DNA of 64,000 nt. Origin: Mucilaginibacter_A sp964251965. Lineage in GTDB: Bacteria; Bacteroidota; Bacteroidia; Sphingobacteriales; Sphingobacteriaceae. Positions 16,668 to 25,752 of this stretch are shown piece by piece. A program made the translations under genes and the position numbers. The DNA is taken from the NCBI GenBank assembly GCA_964251965.1, contig CAXULQ010000002.1, positions 372,001 through 436,000 on the forward strand, written 5' to 3'. Below the pieces are notes generated by a model. The model saw only the letters and a program-made list of their open reading frames with translations, was not told where the DNA came from and did not search any database. The stretch's first letter is position 1; the number at the start of each line of letters is the position of its first letter.

Positions 16668-17042
16668 ATGGATTTTAGAGATAACGAAGCCATTTACCTG
16701 CAAATTGCAGCGTATGTGAGCGAAAATATAACTTTAGATAAATGGCCTGCCGAGCAAAAAATACCTTCTGTGCGTGATTTGGCGGTAGAATTACAAGTAA
16801 ACCCAAACACCGTTGCCCGCACTTACGATTTTTTGCAAAACCAGGAAGTAATTTTTAACAAACGTGGCATTGGGTATTTTGTAAACGCAGATGCCAAAGA
16901 TAAAGTAAAAAGCTACCGTAAAGAGCGGTTTTTACAGCAGGAACTGCCCGAATTTTTCAAAAATATCTTTTTGTTAGATATTGGTTTGGAAGAAATAGAA
17001 AAGCGTTACCAGGAGTTTAAAACACAAAATTATCAGGCATAA
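16668..17042 (+). CDS. GntR-family regulator, YtrA type
   Basis: The 124-aa product has an N-terminal winged helix-turn-helix (AIYLQIAAYVSENI ... EQKIPSVRDLAVELQVNPNTVARTYDFL) and only a short alpha-helical C-terminal tail, the hallmark of the YtrA subfamily. The open frame reaches back to 16623, inside the permease gene. I choose ATG 16668 because it starts two bases after the permease stop and gives the family-typical MDFRDNEAIY N-terminus. It is probably the repressor that binds the inverted repeat at 15021-15044. Confidence 0.9.
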   Translation: MDFRDNEAIYLQIAAYVSENITLDKWPAEQKIPSVRDLAVELQVNPNTVARTYDFLQNQEVIFNKRGIGYFVNADAKDKVKSYRKERFLQQELPEFFKNIFLLDIGLEEIEKRYQEFKTQNYQA

Positions 17043-17052
17043 AAACAGTATT

Positions 17053-17781
17053 ATGAAAACAAGCAATAAATTATTGATAGCAGCAATTTTGATTATTATC
17101 GTTTCGATGATCACGTATGATCTGGCCTTGAGGGTAGAATATAAAAAAGGTACTTATAAAAGCCGGTTCTATGGTTTCGAGAAATTAGGTTTTAAAAACT
17201 TTAGTAAAATAGATAATCGAGTTGCAAACCAAGTTTCTATTCAAATTAATCAATCACCTGAATTTGAAGTATTTATAAAAAAAGAACTTAAAGATCAAAT
17301 TAAGATTATCCAACATGAAGATTTATTAATTATTGATGTTCTCGATAGAAAAACATTTCGTTATGGTGGCGACAACGGTGTAGTTATTATGTGTCCTTCA
17401 GTTGAACGATTGGTTACTACTCCATTTTTTAAAAATAAGAATGAAGAGAAAGCAGCAGAAGGATATTTCATTTCTGGTTCAAATACTTTAGTAGGATTTA
17501 ATCAAAAGAATGTTGATTTATGCATCAATAAAGCTACTCATGTATTCTTAATAGACAGTAAAATTGAAAGTCTAAAAGCGATAGTTGGAAATAGTACTAC
17601 TAAAAATGCTATGTTATCATTGGTTGGAAACACTTTTATAAAATCGGCAAGCATTACTGTTGCTGGAACTAATAGTTTAGAAATACAGAACAAAGCAACA
17701 ATCATTAAAAAAGTATTCAATATCTCTGACAGTGCACATGTTAATTTAACTGGCAGTTTTGTAACACATCTTATAAAATAA
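17053..17781 (+). CDS. Membrane-anchored GIN-like protein of unknown function
   Basis: The 242-aa product has an N-terminal transmembrane anchor (LLIAAILIIIVSMITYDLAL, about 6-26). The rest is repeated short beta-strands rich in N, S, T and V, ending with SDSAHVNLTGSFV. This resembles the right-handed beta-solenoid GIN domain (DUF2807), found in many Bacteroidota proteins next to GntR/ABC operons. It has no enzymatic motif. It is the fourth gene of the operon, with its ATG directly after a copy of the sister motif TAAAAACAGTATT (17040-17052). Confidence 0.65.
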   Translation: MKTSNKLLIAAILIIIVSMITYDLALRVEYKKGTYKSRFYGFEKLGFKNFSKIDNRVANQVSIQINQSPEFEVFIKKELKDQIKIIQHEDLLIIDVLDRKTFRYGGDNGVVIMCPSVERLVTTPFFKNKNEEKAAEGYFISGSNTLVGFNQKNVDLCINKATHVFLIDSKIESLKAIVGNSTTKNAMLSLVGNTFIKSASITVAGTNSLEIQNKATIIKKVFNISDSAHVNLTGSFVTHLIK

Positions 17782-17806
17782 ATGATATACACCATATTAG
17801 AAAAAC

Positions 17807-17998
17807 ATGAAAAAGTTAATATTCAACACCAACCCATTCATACTTCTTTTAGCACCTGTTTTTTTACTTTCGGCAATTGCGCTGTTTCATTGGAAAATCA
17901 GCTTGCAATTACCAGATATGCAAACAGAAGTTACAGGCTTGTTTAACAAAAGAACCCTTTTTCAGGTATTATGTGAAGTAGTGAAATTTAGTTTTTAG
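17807..17998 (+). CDS. Small single-helix membrane protein (hypothetical)
   Basis: The 63-aa frame begins MKKLIFNTNPFILLLAPVFL with one strongly hydrophobic helix at about 10-28 and a short polar tail. It fits between the GIN-like gene (25-bp gap) and the MobA-like gene (14-bp gap) on the same strand, which supports a real gene. I know no family for it. The helix-coding part includes the motif variant ATACTTCTTTTA (17840-17851). Confidence 0.45.
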   Translation: MKKLIFNTNPFILLLAPVFLLSAIALFHWKISLQLPDMQTEVTGLFNKRTLFQVLCEVVKFSF

Positions 17999-18012
17999 AA
18001 GATAATTCAGAC

Positions 18013-18615
18013 ATGAAAACTGCTTTAAAAGGATTGGTTTTGGCCGGAGGCAAAAGTAGCAGGATGGGCGTGAGCAAAGCCGGAATCAATTGGCATGGCA
18101 AAGAGCAGCAGTATTATTTGGCTGATTTATTGAGTTTTTGCTGTGAAGAAGTTTTTATTTCCTGTAGAAAAGATCAGGCAGAACAGATTTGGACAGAATA
18201 CAGAACCATTCCAGATCAATACGCAAATGCTGGCCCTTTTGAAGCTATTTTAACCGCTTTTAAAAAATATCCTGCTACTGCCTGGATGATTATGGCTTGC
18301 GATGTGCCTTTGTTGGATGAGCAAACTTTGCAGTATTTAAACCAGCAAAGAGATCAAACTAAAATTGCTACTGTTTTTGAAAGTCCGTGGGATGGTTTGC
18401 CTGAACCGTTAACTGCCATTTGGGAAGCAGAAAGTTACGATTTACTAAAGTATTATCATCAAAAAGAGCAGATTTCTTTAAGACGATTATTAATTAAGCA
18501 TGAGGCTAAAATAATTAAAGCACCAAATCCCGGTGCTTTAATCAATGTTAATACGCCTAACGATGCAAAACGTATAGTTGAAATTTTATCGAAAAAAGCT
18601 TCTTTTAACAAGTAA
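18013..18615 (+). CDS. MobA-like nucleotidyltransferase
   Basis: The 200-aa product has the nucleotide-binding signature LVLAGGKSSRMGVSKAGI at residues 8-25 and the DVPLL metal-binding segment near 97, matching the MobA/NTP-transferase family at full length. MobA attaches GMP to molybdopterin; paralogues act on other substrates, so the exact reaction is open. No other molybdenum-cofactor gene is in the window. It is the last plus-strand gene before the convergent polysaccharide locus, and its last codons form the left arm of the hairpin at 18598-18637. Confidence 0.8.
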   Translation: MKTALKGLVLAGGKSSRMGVSKAGINWHGKEQQYYLADLLSFCCEEVFISCRKDQAEQIWTEYRTIPDQYANAGPFEAILTAFKKYPATAWMIMACDVPLLDEQTLQYLNQQRDQTKIATVFESPWDGLPEPLTAIWEAESYDLLKYYHQKEQISLRRLLIKHEAKIIKAPNPGALINVNTPNDAKRIVEILSKKASFNK

Positions 18616-18637
18616 AAATTTACCTGTTAAAAGAAGC
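18598..18637. terminator. 19-bp-stem hairpin between convergent genes, built from the dispersed motif
   Basis: GCTTCTTTTAACAAGTAAA (18598-18616) and TTTACCTGTTAAAAGAAGC (18619-18637) pair over 19 bases with one mismatch (a G-U pair on the minus strand) and a 2-nt loop. The left arm overlaps the last five codons and stop of the MobA-like gene. The right arm lies 13 bp before the stop of fcl. No T-run follows, so it may act as a bidirectional transcript end or RNA stabiliser rather than a classical terminator. Confidence 0.7.
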
Positions 18638-18649
18638 ATCAGGATTAAA

Positions 18650-19594
18650 TTATCTTACGGCTACATTTTCGGCTTTATCAAGAAAATCATGGTAAGCAAG
18701 CTTAATGCCTTCCTCTAATTCAATTTTGTGTTTCCAACCTTTAGCATGCAATTTGGTAACATCCATCAACTTACGCGGTGTACCGTCAGGTTTGGTAAAA
18801 TCAAATGTTATTTCACCTTCAAACCCAACAATACTTTTGATAAGATAAGCTAATTCTTTAATGGTTAAATCAGTTCCCACACCTACATTTATTGGATCTG
18901 GTTCACTGTAATTTTCCATTAAAAAAAAGCAAGCTTCTGCAAGATCGTCTGCAAAAAGAAATTCTCTTTTTGGCCTGCCAGAGCCCCAGATTACAACTTC
19001 ATTTTTGCCTTCAACTTTCGCCTCATGAAAACGACGGATCATGGCAGGCAAAACATGCGAATTTTGCGGATGATAATTATCGTTATATCCATACAAATTA
19101 GTTGGCATAACGGATATGAAATCACAGCCGTATTGTGCGCGGTAAGCATCGCACATTTTTATACCGGCAATCTTTGCAATAGCATAAGGTTCATTGGTTT
19201 CTTCTAACGGGCCGGTTAAAAGGTAATCTTCTTTTAAAGGCTGAGGTGCCATTTTAGGATAGATACAACTTGATCCTAAAAACATCAGTTTTTTTACCTT
19301 GTTAAGGTAAGACTGATAGATTACATTGTTTTGAATGGAAAGATTTTCGTAGATAAAATCTGCCCGGTAAACATTGTTAGCGATAATGCCGCCAACTTTT
19401 GCTGCTGCTAAAAACACATAATCTGGTTTTTCTGCGGAGAAAAATTCAGCTACTGCTTGTTGATTTCGAAGATCAAGTTGTTTTGAAGAACGGGTAATTA
19501 TATTTTCGTAACCTTCTGCAACAAGCTTTTTAACAATAGCCGAACCAACCATTCCATTATGTCCGGCTACATATATTTTGGCACTTTTTTCCAA
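18650..19594 (-). CDS. fcl: GDP-L-fucose synthase
   Basis: The 314-aa extended SDR has a Rossmann motif GHNGMVGSA at residues 12-20, the family-typical SSCIYPKMAPQPLKEDYLLTG and the catalytic YAIAK (Tyr-x3-Lys) near 135. It converts GDP-4-keto-6-deoxymannose to GDP-L-fucose by 3,5-epimerisation and 4-reduction in the cytoplasm. It lies 34 bp downstream of gmd, which makes its substrate. It is the last gene of the minus-strand polysaccharide locus and provides the donor for the two GT11 fucosyltransferases encoded further upstream. Confidence 0.96.
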   Translation of the reverse strand: MEKSAKIYVAGHNGMVGSAIVKKLVAEGYENIITRSSKQLDLRNQQAVAEFFSAEKPDYVFLAAAKVGGIIANNVYRADFIYENLSIQNNVIYQSYLNKVKKLMFLGSSCIYPKMAPQPLKEDYLLTGPLEETNEPYAIAKIAGIKMCDAYRAQYGCDFISVMPTNLYGYNDNYHPQNSHVLPAMIRRFHEAKVEGKNEVVIWGSGRPKREFLFADDLAEACFFLMENYSEPDPINVGVGTDLTIKELAYLIKSIVGFEGEITFDFTKPDGTPRKLMDVTKLHAKGWKHKIELEEGIKLAYHDFLDKAENVAVR

Positions 19595-19628
19595 GAGATT
19601 ATATTTAAAGTAAGATAAAAAATAATGT

Positions 19629-20744
19629 TTACTCGTACTGGTTTTTAATAGTGTAGCCTAATTCTTTTAGAGCTTTTTCTTTTTGGAATAATTTTAAGTC
19701 GGAACTCATCATATCTTGCACCAGCATTGGCAAATCATATTTAATTTTCCAGCCTAATTTTGTGATAGATTTTGTTGGGTCGCCGATCAATAATTCAACC
19801 TCAGTAGGGCGAAAGTAGGCAGGATCTACCGCAACAACTTCTTTTCCTGTCTCAACCTGAAACTCAGGGTTACTGCAAGAAACAACGTAGCCTTTTTCAT
19901 TAACGCCTTCTCCTTTAAACTCAACTTCGATACCGGCTTCTTTAAAAGCCATTTTTACAAAGTCACGAACGGGGGTCGTAATTCCGGTAGCAATTACAAA
20001 ATCTTCTGGTTTTTCTTGTTGTAAAATAAGCCACATGGCTTCTACGTAATCTTTAGCATGTCCCCAGTCGCGGCGGGCATCTAAGTTACCCAGATATAGT
20101 TTTTTTTGTAAACCTAAAGCTATTTTGGATGCTCCGCGTGTGATTTTCCTTGTTACAAATGTTTCGCCGCGTAAAGGGCTTTCGTGGTTAAACAGGATTC
20201 CGTTGCAAGCAAACATATCATAAGCTTCACGATAATTTACAGTGATCCAATACGCATAAAGTTTTGCCACGGCGTAAGGTGAACGCGGATAAAAAGGAGT
20301 GGTTTCTGATTGAGGAACGGCCTGAACCAAACCATAAAGCTCGGAAGTTGAAGCTTGATAAATTTTAGTTTTTTTGGTCAAACCCAATAAACGTACAGCT
20401 TCTAATATCCTTAATGTGCCAATACCGTCAGCATTAGCTGTGTATTCCGGTGTATCAAAACTCACTTTAACATGAGACATCGCACCAAGATTGTAAATTT
20501 CGTCAGGTTGTATTTGTTGAATGATACGGATTAAATTGGTAGAATCGGATAGATCACCGTAATGCATAAAAAAGCTAACATTAGCTTCATGCGGGTCCTG
20601 ATATAAATGGTCAATACGATCAGTGTTAAATGAAGAGCTTCTGCGTTTGATACCATGTACTTCGTAATCTTTAGATAATAATAACTCTGCAAGATAGGCA
20701 CCATCCTGACCCGTAATTCCTGTGACTAAGGCTTTCTTTTTCAT
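19629..20744 (-). CDS. gmd: GDP-mannose 4,6-dehydratase
   Basis: The 371-aa extended SDR begins MKKKALVTGITGQDGAYLAE, the Gmd Rossmann signature, with GIKRRSSSFNTDRID shortly after. The catalytic region includes ASTSELYG and YAVAK, followed by NHESPLRGETFVTRKI. It removes water from GDP-D-mannose to give GDP-4-keto-6-deoxy-D-mannose. The length is normal for the family. It is followed by fcl and preceded, after 112 AT-rich bases, by the wcaJ-like gene. Confidence 0.97.
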   Translation of the reverse strand: MKKKALVTGITGQDGAYLAELLLSKDYEVHGIKRRSSSFNTDRIDHLYQDPHEANVSFFMHYGDLSDSTNLIRIIQQIQPDEIYNLGAMSHVKVSFDTPEYTANADGIGTLRILEAVRLLGLTKKTKIYQASTSELYGLVQAVPQSETTPFYPRSPYAVAKLYAYWITVNYREAYDMFACNGILFNHESPLRGETFVTRKITRGASKIALGLQKKLYLGNLDARRDWGHAKDYVEAMWLILQQEKPEDFVIATGITTPVRDFVKMAFKEAGIEVEFKGEGVNEKGYVVSCSNPEFQVETGKEVVAVDPAYFRPTEVELLIGDPTKSITKLGWKIKYDLPMLVQDMMSSDLKLFQKEKALKELGYTIKNQYE

Positions 20745-20856
20745 ATATTTTTTGTTGATAAAGTTTATTAATAGTTTTAAAAATTATTTCTTTATTTTAT
20801 TATTGATTGTATTTGTAGTTCTGATATAGATAAAATAAATATCCAATCATGTACAA

Positions 20857-22254
20857 TTAATAGGCGTTTTCTTCGCCTTTTGCTGTATTAATTACAGTTA
20901 AAAATATGATTTTAATGTCTAACATCAATGACCAGTTTTCTATGTACCAGATATCATGTTCTACCCGCTTAACCATTTGTTTATGGTCTTTAGTTTCTCC
21001 ACGGAAGCCGTTAACTTGTGCCCAACCTGTAATCCCTGGTTTTAATAATTGCCTTACCATGTATTGATGTACAATTGCCTTGTATTCTTCTGTATGTTGT
21101 ACCATATGTGGCCTTGGCCCAACAATACTCATATTGCCAATTAGTACGTTAAAAAATTGGGGCAGTTCATCTATACTTGTTTTACGCATAAAAGCACCAA
21201 TTTTGGTTACCCGAGAATCGTTTTTAGTTGCCTGTACGTGCTCGGCATCATTGTTTACGGTCATGCTTCTAAACTTGTAACACCAAAATGGTTTATTATC
21301 ACGCCCAGACCGCAACTGCATGAAAAAAACTGGCCCTTTGGATTGTAATTTAATAATTACGGCAAGAATTGGTATAAGCCATGAAAGTAAAAATACAACA
21401 ACGCCAATACTATAGATAATATCAAATGCACGTTTTATGATACGGTAAGTAATATGTTCTAATGGTTCAGACCGTGTACTTAAAACCGGTATTTCATCAA
21501 AGTAGGTATTAATTGCATAATCTGAATTGATGATCTTGGTAACATCGGGAATGAATTTGAAGCGAACACAATTTTGCTCGGCTACTGCAACCAAATCGTT
21601 CAAATTGTTGTAATCTTCTGGAAACAATGTTGAATAAACTTCTGCTACTTCATTTTCTAACGCATAGTCCATTAAATGATTTATCGGGCGAATTACTTCC
21701 TGGTTTGATTTATCTATGTAACTTTCTGTTGTATGGTCAAAAAAGCCAGTAAAGTTATACGACATTTGATTTTTAAGAAAGTAATCTGCCAGTCTTTTTC
21801 CTGTTTCGTTGTATCCAATAATAGCAATTTTTTTCTTATATCTTACTCGTTTGATGTGATATTGTTCAAATGCGGTAACTACAAAACGGCTAATTATAAA
21901 TGCGCATACTTCGAATACAAAAATGTAAACCAAAAAAGTTTTTGAGTAAGAAGCATAATTAGTTAATAAAATAACAACGTTAAATGTTAAAGCATGTAAA
22001 ACTATTGTTCTCCAACTTTTTTGAAAGATAAACTCAGTTCGTTGGGCTGTTTCACGATGATACAACTGCATAAAAAAAGCAGAAGCTATCCAAGTTGCAT
22101 TAAAAATTAATAAATCAAGGTTATAATGTGAAGATTGAATTATAGAATTGGTTTGACTGTCCCAAAAATAGGCAATCATGAAAGAACAATTAATTGCTAT
22201 CAGATCACCCAGAAAAAGTAAAACAATTAGAAAAAATATATAACGGTTTTCCAT
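20857..22254 (-). CDS. wcaJ: Undecaprenyl-phosphate glucose phosphotransferase (WcaJ-like)
   Basis: The 465-aa polyprenyl-phosphate hexose-1-phosphate transferase has an N-terminal membrane region with about four helices (to residue 125), a CoA-binding-like middle part (KIAIIGYNETG...), a fifth helix near 285, and the catalytic domain with FRSMTVNNDAEH, RKTSIDELPQF, VGPRPH and KPGITGWAQVNG. It places the first sugar phosphate on undecaprenyl phosphate, starting repeat-unit assembly at the inner membrane. Its position beside wcaI, wcaF, gmd and fcl resembles a piece of a colanic-acid cluster. Which first sugar is used is not visible. Confidence 0.92.
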   Translation of the reverse strand: MENRYIFFLIVLLFLGDLIAINCSFMIAYFWDSQTNSIIQSSHYNLDLLIFNATWIASAFFMQLYHRETAQRTEFIFQKSWRTIVLHALTFNVVILLTNYASYSKTFLVYIFVFEVCAFIISRFVVTAFEQYHIKRVRYKKKIAIIGYNETGKRLADYFLKNQMSYNFTGFFDHTTESYIDKSNQEVIRPINHLMDYALENEVAEVYSTLFPEDYNNLNDLVAVAEQNCVRFKFIPDVTKIINSDYAINTYFDEIPVLSTRSEPLEHITYRIIKRAFDIIYSIGVVVFLLSWLIPILAVIIKLQSKGPVFFMQLRSGRDNKPFWCYKFRSMTVNNDAEHVQATKNDSRVTKIGAFMRKTSIDELPQFFNVLIGNMSIVGPRPHMVQHTEEYKAIVHQYMVRQLLKPGITGWAQVNGFRGETKDHKQMVKRVEHDIWYIENWSLMLDIKIIFLTVINTAKGEENAY

Positions 22255-22386
22255 ATCTGGGCGATAACCCTATATCAGGGTTTTGAAATTATAAATATAT
22301 AAAAAAATTTACCACAATGTAAATACGGGGTACAGCAGTAATGGTTACTGATGTTAAAAATATTTCGTCGCAAATTTTTTGTAGAT

Positions 22387-22398
22387 CAAAAGAAGCAT
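22387..22398 (+). repeat. Near copy of the dispersed motif
   Basis: CAAAAGAAGCAT, one base from the 12-mer consensus, lies in the spacer between the WcaI-like gene stop (22435) and the wcaJ start (22254). It is followed by TTACATT. Confidence 0.5.
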
Positions 22399-22434
22399 TT
22401 ACATTATTAAACTTTGATAAAAAAATAGTAACTG

Positions 22435-23694
22435 TTATGCAGTAGCCATATCATTATTGTATTTTTTTAAAACTTCATTAATAGAAAGAAACTTTTCTGC
22501 ATAATAACGAGCATTGTTTGTTATATTTTTGTTTGCTGGGCTAAGTGCTGCTTTTATAGCCTCTGTTAAAGCAGCTTGGTTTTCTGGTTCTGCAAGTATG
22601 CCAATTTGATAGGTATCAACTACTTTAAACAAGCTCGATAAAGCAGGGGCTGTTATAACTGCGAGCCCGCCAACAGAAAGAATAGCGGTAAGTTTAGAAG
22701 GCATTACCAAATCGCTGGCATTAGTTTTTTGAATAACCAAATGTACATCTGCCATATTTAAAAACTTATTTAGTTTTTCTGCCGGTTGTAAAGGCAAAAA
22801 GTAAACATTTTGTGTTTGCAACGATTCTTTTAAATCTTCCAGTTTCTTTCTGTAAGGACCGGAACCACATATTATAAATTTTAAATTTTCAATGTTTCTT
22901 AGAGTATCTGCTGCATGCAATATAGCTTCTAATCCTTGTTTTTCGCCTATTGCTCCGGAGTATAAAATAACCCTGTCTGTAGCTTCAAAACCGAATGCTT
23001 CTTTTAGCATGTATTTTTCCACTAAAGGATAAAACAAAGCAGTATCAACCCAATTAGGAAAAAAACTTACCACAGCCTTGCCCGACTTTTGTTTGATCCT
23101 TGCAATCATACCTTCAGAAATACTGCTTATCATATCTGCTTGTCTCATTATAAATCTTTCGATCCTAAAAAGTATTCTGATCAATATACGGGATTTTATC
23201 ATTTGCAAATCTGCAGCAGCATCAATTTGTAAATCCTGTACATGGTAAAAAAACTTGGCCCGTTTGATTTTTTTATATATGATAGCTAAAATCCCTGTTA
23301 AAAAGGGAGGTGAAACGGTAATTATATAATCATATCTTTTTTTAAAGAGTAATGTAAAAACCATTACTGTTGAAGAAACAAAAAAAGAAATATCAGACAA
23401 AATGCGTGTTAATCCAGATGGGTTTGCCGGTACAAAATGCGGACACCTATAAATTTTTATAGGGTTTGCCGTACCAAAGCTTGTTTCTTTAAACTCTTTG
23501 CTAAACCAATATGATTTACTATGGTACGGGGGTTTGATAGTCCATTCGGGGTAATATGGATATGTTGTAATAACTGTGCAAATATTTCCTTGCCCGGCCA
23601 ACCAATCTATCATCTCACCATTGTATTTTCCTATGCCGGTAAGTTCTGGATAGAAGTTTCCCCCAATTAATAAAATTCTTTTCTGTGCCATCAA
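22435..23694 (-). CDS. wcaI: Colanic-acid-type glycosyltransferase WcaI-like (GT4)
   Basis: The 419-aa product matches the WcaI family: LLIGGNFYPELTGIGKYNGE at the N-terminus, TYPYYPEW, PSKLTAILSVGG in the donor-binding half, and a GT-B fold overall. The frame opens with two Met codons, and the second (23691) is equally possible. It lies 10 bp downstream of the wcaF-like acetyltransferase gene and upstream of wcaJ, so it probably adds an early sugar to the lipid-linked primer. One exact copy of the dispersed motif lies inside the gene (22995-23006, encoding LKEAF). Confidence 0.88.
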   Translation of the reverse strand: MMAQKRILLIGGNFYPELTGIGKYNGEMIDWLAGQGNICTVITTYPYYPEWTIKPPYHSKSYWFSKEFKETSFGTANPIKIYRCPHFVPANPSGLTRILSDISFFVSSTVMVFTLLFKKRYDYIITVSPPFLTGILAIIYKKIKRAKFFYHVQDLQIDAAADLQMIKSRILIRILFRIERFIMRQADMISSISEGMIARIKQKSGKAVVSFFPNWVDTALFYPLVEKYMLKEAFGFEATDRVILYSGAIGEKQGLEAILHAADTLRNIENLKFIICGSGPYRKKLEDLKESLQTQNVYFLPLQPAEKLNKFLNMADVHLVIQKTNASDLVMPSKLTAILSVGGLAVITAPALSSLFKVVDTYQIGILAEPENQAALTEAIKAALSPANKNITNNARYYAEKFLSINEVLKKYNNDMATA

Positions 23695-23704
23695 TAACTA
23701 TAAA

Positions 23705-24256
23705 CTAACCCAGAAATTTCCGTTCGCGAACATTTACCGCTGGGTTGCCTGAATAAATAGTCCACGGGTTTAAATCTTTAGTTGCTACCGAATTAACTGT
23801 TAAAATGGAATGGGATTTACAAACAACACCCGGGCACACTGTTGATTTTGCACCTATCCAAACACCGTCTTCTAAAATAATTTTTCCTAACCTGTACGGA
23901 AAGTCGCTCAAGGTATAATCATGGTTGCCTGTTAATAACATTGATCCTTGCGATAAGCATACACTATTTCCAATCGAAACGTTTTCTAAATTATCGATCC
24001 ATACAGATTCACCAATCCAGCTATCAAATCCAATTTCTAACCTCCATGGGTTTTTGATCCTAACATTTGTTTTAATAATAAGCCCTTTGCCAATTTTTGC
24101 GCCAAATAAGCGTAATAATGCCCTTTTTATAAAATATGGCCAAGGCAGTCCACTATCAAAAATAAAATAATTAATAAAATACCATATAAAAACTTTCCAT
24201 TTAGGACCTGCTACATAATCACCAACTGTAAATTTCGATAAATCTGTTTGCATCAA
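23705..24256 (-). CDS. wcaF: Colanic-acid-type acetyltransferase WcaF-like
   Basis: The 183-aa left-handed beta-helix acetyltransferase starts with YVAGPKWKVFIWYFINYFIFDSG-like residues typical of WcaF. It then has hexapeptide turns (IGKGLIIKTNVRIKNP, IGNSVCLSQGSMLLTG) with catalytic His in GNHDYTLSDF and an ILEDGVWIGAKSTVCPGV segment. It would O-acetylate a sugar of the repeat unit using acetyl-CoA. It is 10 bp upstream of the wcaI-like gene. A 248-bp AT-rich spacer separates it from the preceding glycosyltransferase. Confidence 0.9.
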   Translation of the reverse strand: MMQTDLSKFTVGDYVAGPKWKVFIWYFINYFIFDSGLPWPYFIKRALLRLFGAKIGKGLIIKTNVRIKNPWRLEIGFDSWIGESVWIDNLENVSIGNSVCLSQGSMLLTGNHDYTLSDFPYRLGKIILEDGVWIGAKSTVCPGVVCKSHSILTVNSVATKDLNPWTIYSGNPAVNVRERKFLG

Positions 24257-24266
24257 ATAAGCTTAA

Positions 24267-24278
24267 TACTTCTTTTGC
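24267..24278 (-). repeat. Weak copy of the dispersed motif
   Basis: ATACTTCTTTTG differs from the consensus ATGCTTCTTTTA at two positions. It lies in the spacer, 11 bp upstream of the wcaF-like start. No other structure is seen in the 24257-24504 spacer. Confidence 0.35.
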
Positions 24279-24504
24279 CCATACTTTTTTCAACTACTTG
24301 CGAAAATAGAATAATTTAATGATGCCATGCTTCTATTTCAAATTATTAAACTGATAATAAAAAAGCTTATACTAACACAAATGTGCAATTATAAGCTTAA
24401 ATATTAATAATAAGTTATTCAAAACCTTGTTCTCAGTTCATAAAATTATTTAATATTGATTCTTTTATTCCTACTATAAAAAAATTATTTCTTCAAGTAT
24501 AACT

Positions 24505-25752
24505 TTATACTGCAACGGCTTCGAGAAAGTTATAGGTTGAAGGGCCAACCGCAAAGTGTTTTTCGTAACATTTGCGAGCGTTTTTTCCCATTTCTATTTT
24601 TTGTTCTTTAGATAGCTTGTTCCAGCTTTCCATCAATTGTTCTGTCCCTGCTGCTGTGTCATCTGCAATAATACCAGCTTTTGAAGATGCAATTTCTGCC
24701 CAGATATTAACCTGATTGGAAATAAGTACTGGTTTGCCACATGCCAGTGCTTCTACCACGGCTATACCGAAATTTTCCTGGTGGCTCGGCAACACAAATG
24801 CTTCACATCCATAAAATGCACCCCATTTCGCATCTCCGGTAAGCATACCAGGAAAGAAAACAGTAGTTTCTGGTTGCTGTAACCTTAATGCTGAACCCTT
24901 AATTTTTTGCCCGTAAGGTGTTTCCAGTCCCGGTCCGGCAACAACAAGTTTTGATGTCAGTTTTTGCTTAGTTAAAACAGCATCCTGTTGATTGGCCGGG
25001 TCATTAAAATCTTGAGGCAGGTAAGTTTCGACATAAGCATCTATTAATAAATCAGCACCCTTTTTTTCATGGATACGACTAATAAATAAAAGGTAAGGCT
25101 GATTGTTTAAATCTGAGCATTTGCTTAAAAAAGCTTCACGCATTGAGGTTGTATACAATGGCGGTTCTTCCACCCCTAAGCCAACAACTAATTCTTTTAC
25201 AGGATGATACGGCGTAAAAGTTTTTTGCGAGAGTTGAAGTTCTGCTTCACAAGTAAACAATAATCCATCAGCTTGATTGACAACTTTGCGTTCAATTACT
25301 TTCCAGTAAAGCCAGTTGCGAACAGCCTTTAATTTTCTGCCAGAAGCTTTTTGAAAGTAAGGGTCCAGCATTCCATGAGGCATCACAAAAAATTTAGTGA
25401 TAAAAGAAGCATTCTTTTTCTTATCAGAATGTTTTAGTAATCGCAATGCTTTAACCAATCCATATCCTTGATAATTCCACAAACCATGTAAAATAACGGT
25501 ATCAAAATTAGATAGGTTTTGCACCAGCCAGGAAATATAAAACGGGTTGTAAAACCAAGGGCCTTTACCAGAACCTAAAGCATGGACAGGATAAGTTTTT
25601 TCCTTGATAAAAGAAGCATCAGGATTATCAAAACTAACCACTTCGTTTTGGACATTAGGATAGGTTTCCAATCCTTTAATAATTGTTGTTACTGCCTGGC
25701 AAACACCGCCCAGTTTAGGGTCCATACTTGCAGTTATATGGAGTAACCTCAT
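24505..25752 (-). CDS. Glycosyltransferase family 4
   Basis: The 415-aa GT-B enzyme has an N-terminal acceptor half beginning MRLLHITASMDPKLGGVCQA and a C-terminal nucleotide-sugar half with PYLLFISRIHEKKGADLLIDAY and the GT4 E-x7-E motif in FVLPSHQENFGIAVVEALACGKPVLIS. It transfers a sugar with retention of configuration, probably to the lipid-linked repeat unit at the cytoplasmic face. Donor and acceptor are unknown. The start shares one base with the upstream stop (TAATG). Two exact copies of the dispersed motif lie within the gene (25401 and 25608), both encoding Ala-Ser-Phe. Confidence 0.9.
   Translation of the reverse strand: MRLLHITASMDPKLGGVCQAVTTIIKGLETYPNVQNEVVSFDNPDASFIKEKTYPVHALGSGKGPWFYNPFYISWLVQNLSNFDTVILHGLWNYQGYGLVKALRLLKHSDKKKNASFITKFFVMPHGMLDPYFQKASGRKLKAVRNWLYWKVIERKVVNQADGLLFTCEAELQLSQKTFTPYHPVKELVVGLGVEEPPLYTTSMREAFLSKCSDLNNQPYLLFISRIHEKKGADLLIDAYVETYLPQDFNDPANQQDAVLTKQKLTSKLVVAGPGLETPYGQKIKGSALRLQQPETTVFFPGMLTGDAKWGAFYGCEAFVLPSHQENFGIAVVEALACGKPVLISNQVNIWAEIASSKAGIIADDTAAGTEQLMESWNKLSKEQKIEMGKNARKCYEKHFAVGPSTYNFLEAVAV

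Noticed and set aside
22336..22350. CAGTAA-TGG-TTACTG hairpin between the WcaI-like gene and wcaJ
   Set aside because: The 6-bp stem has no T-run and lies far from the stop codon, so there is too little to call a terminator.
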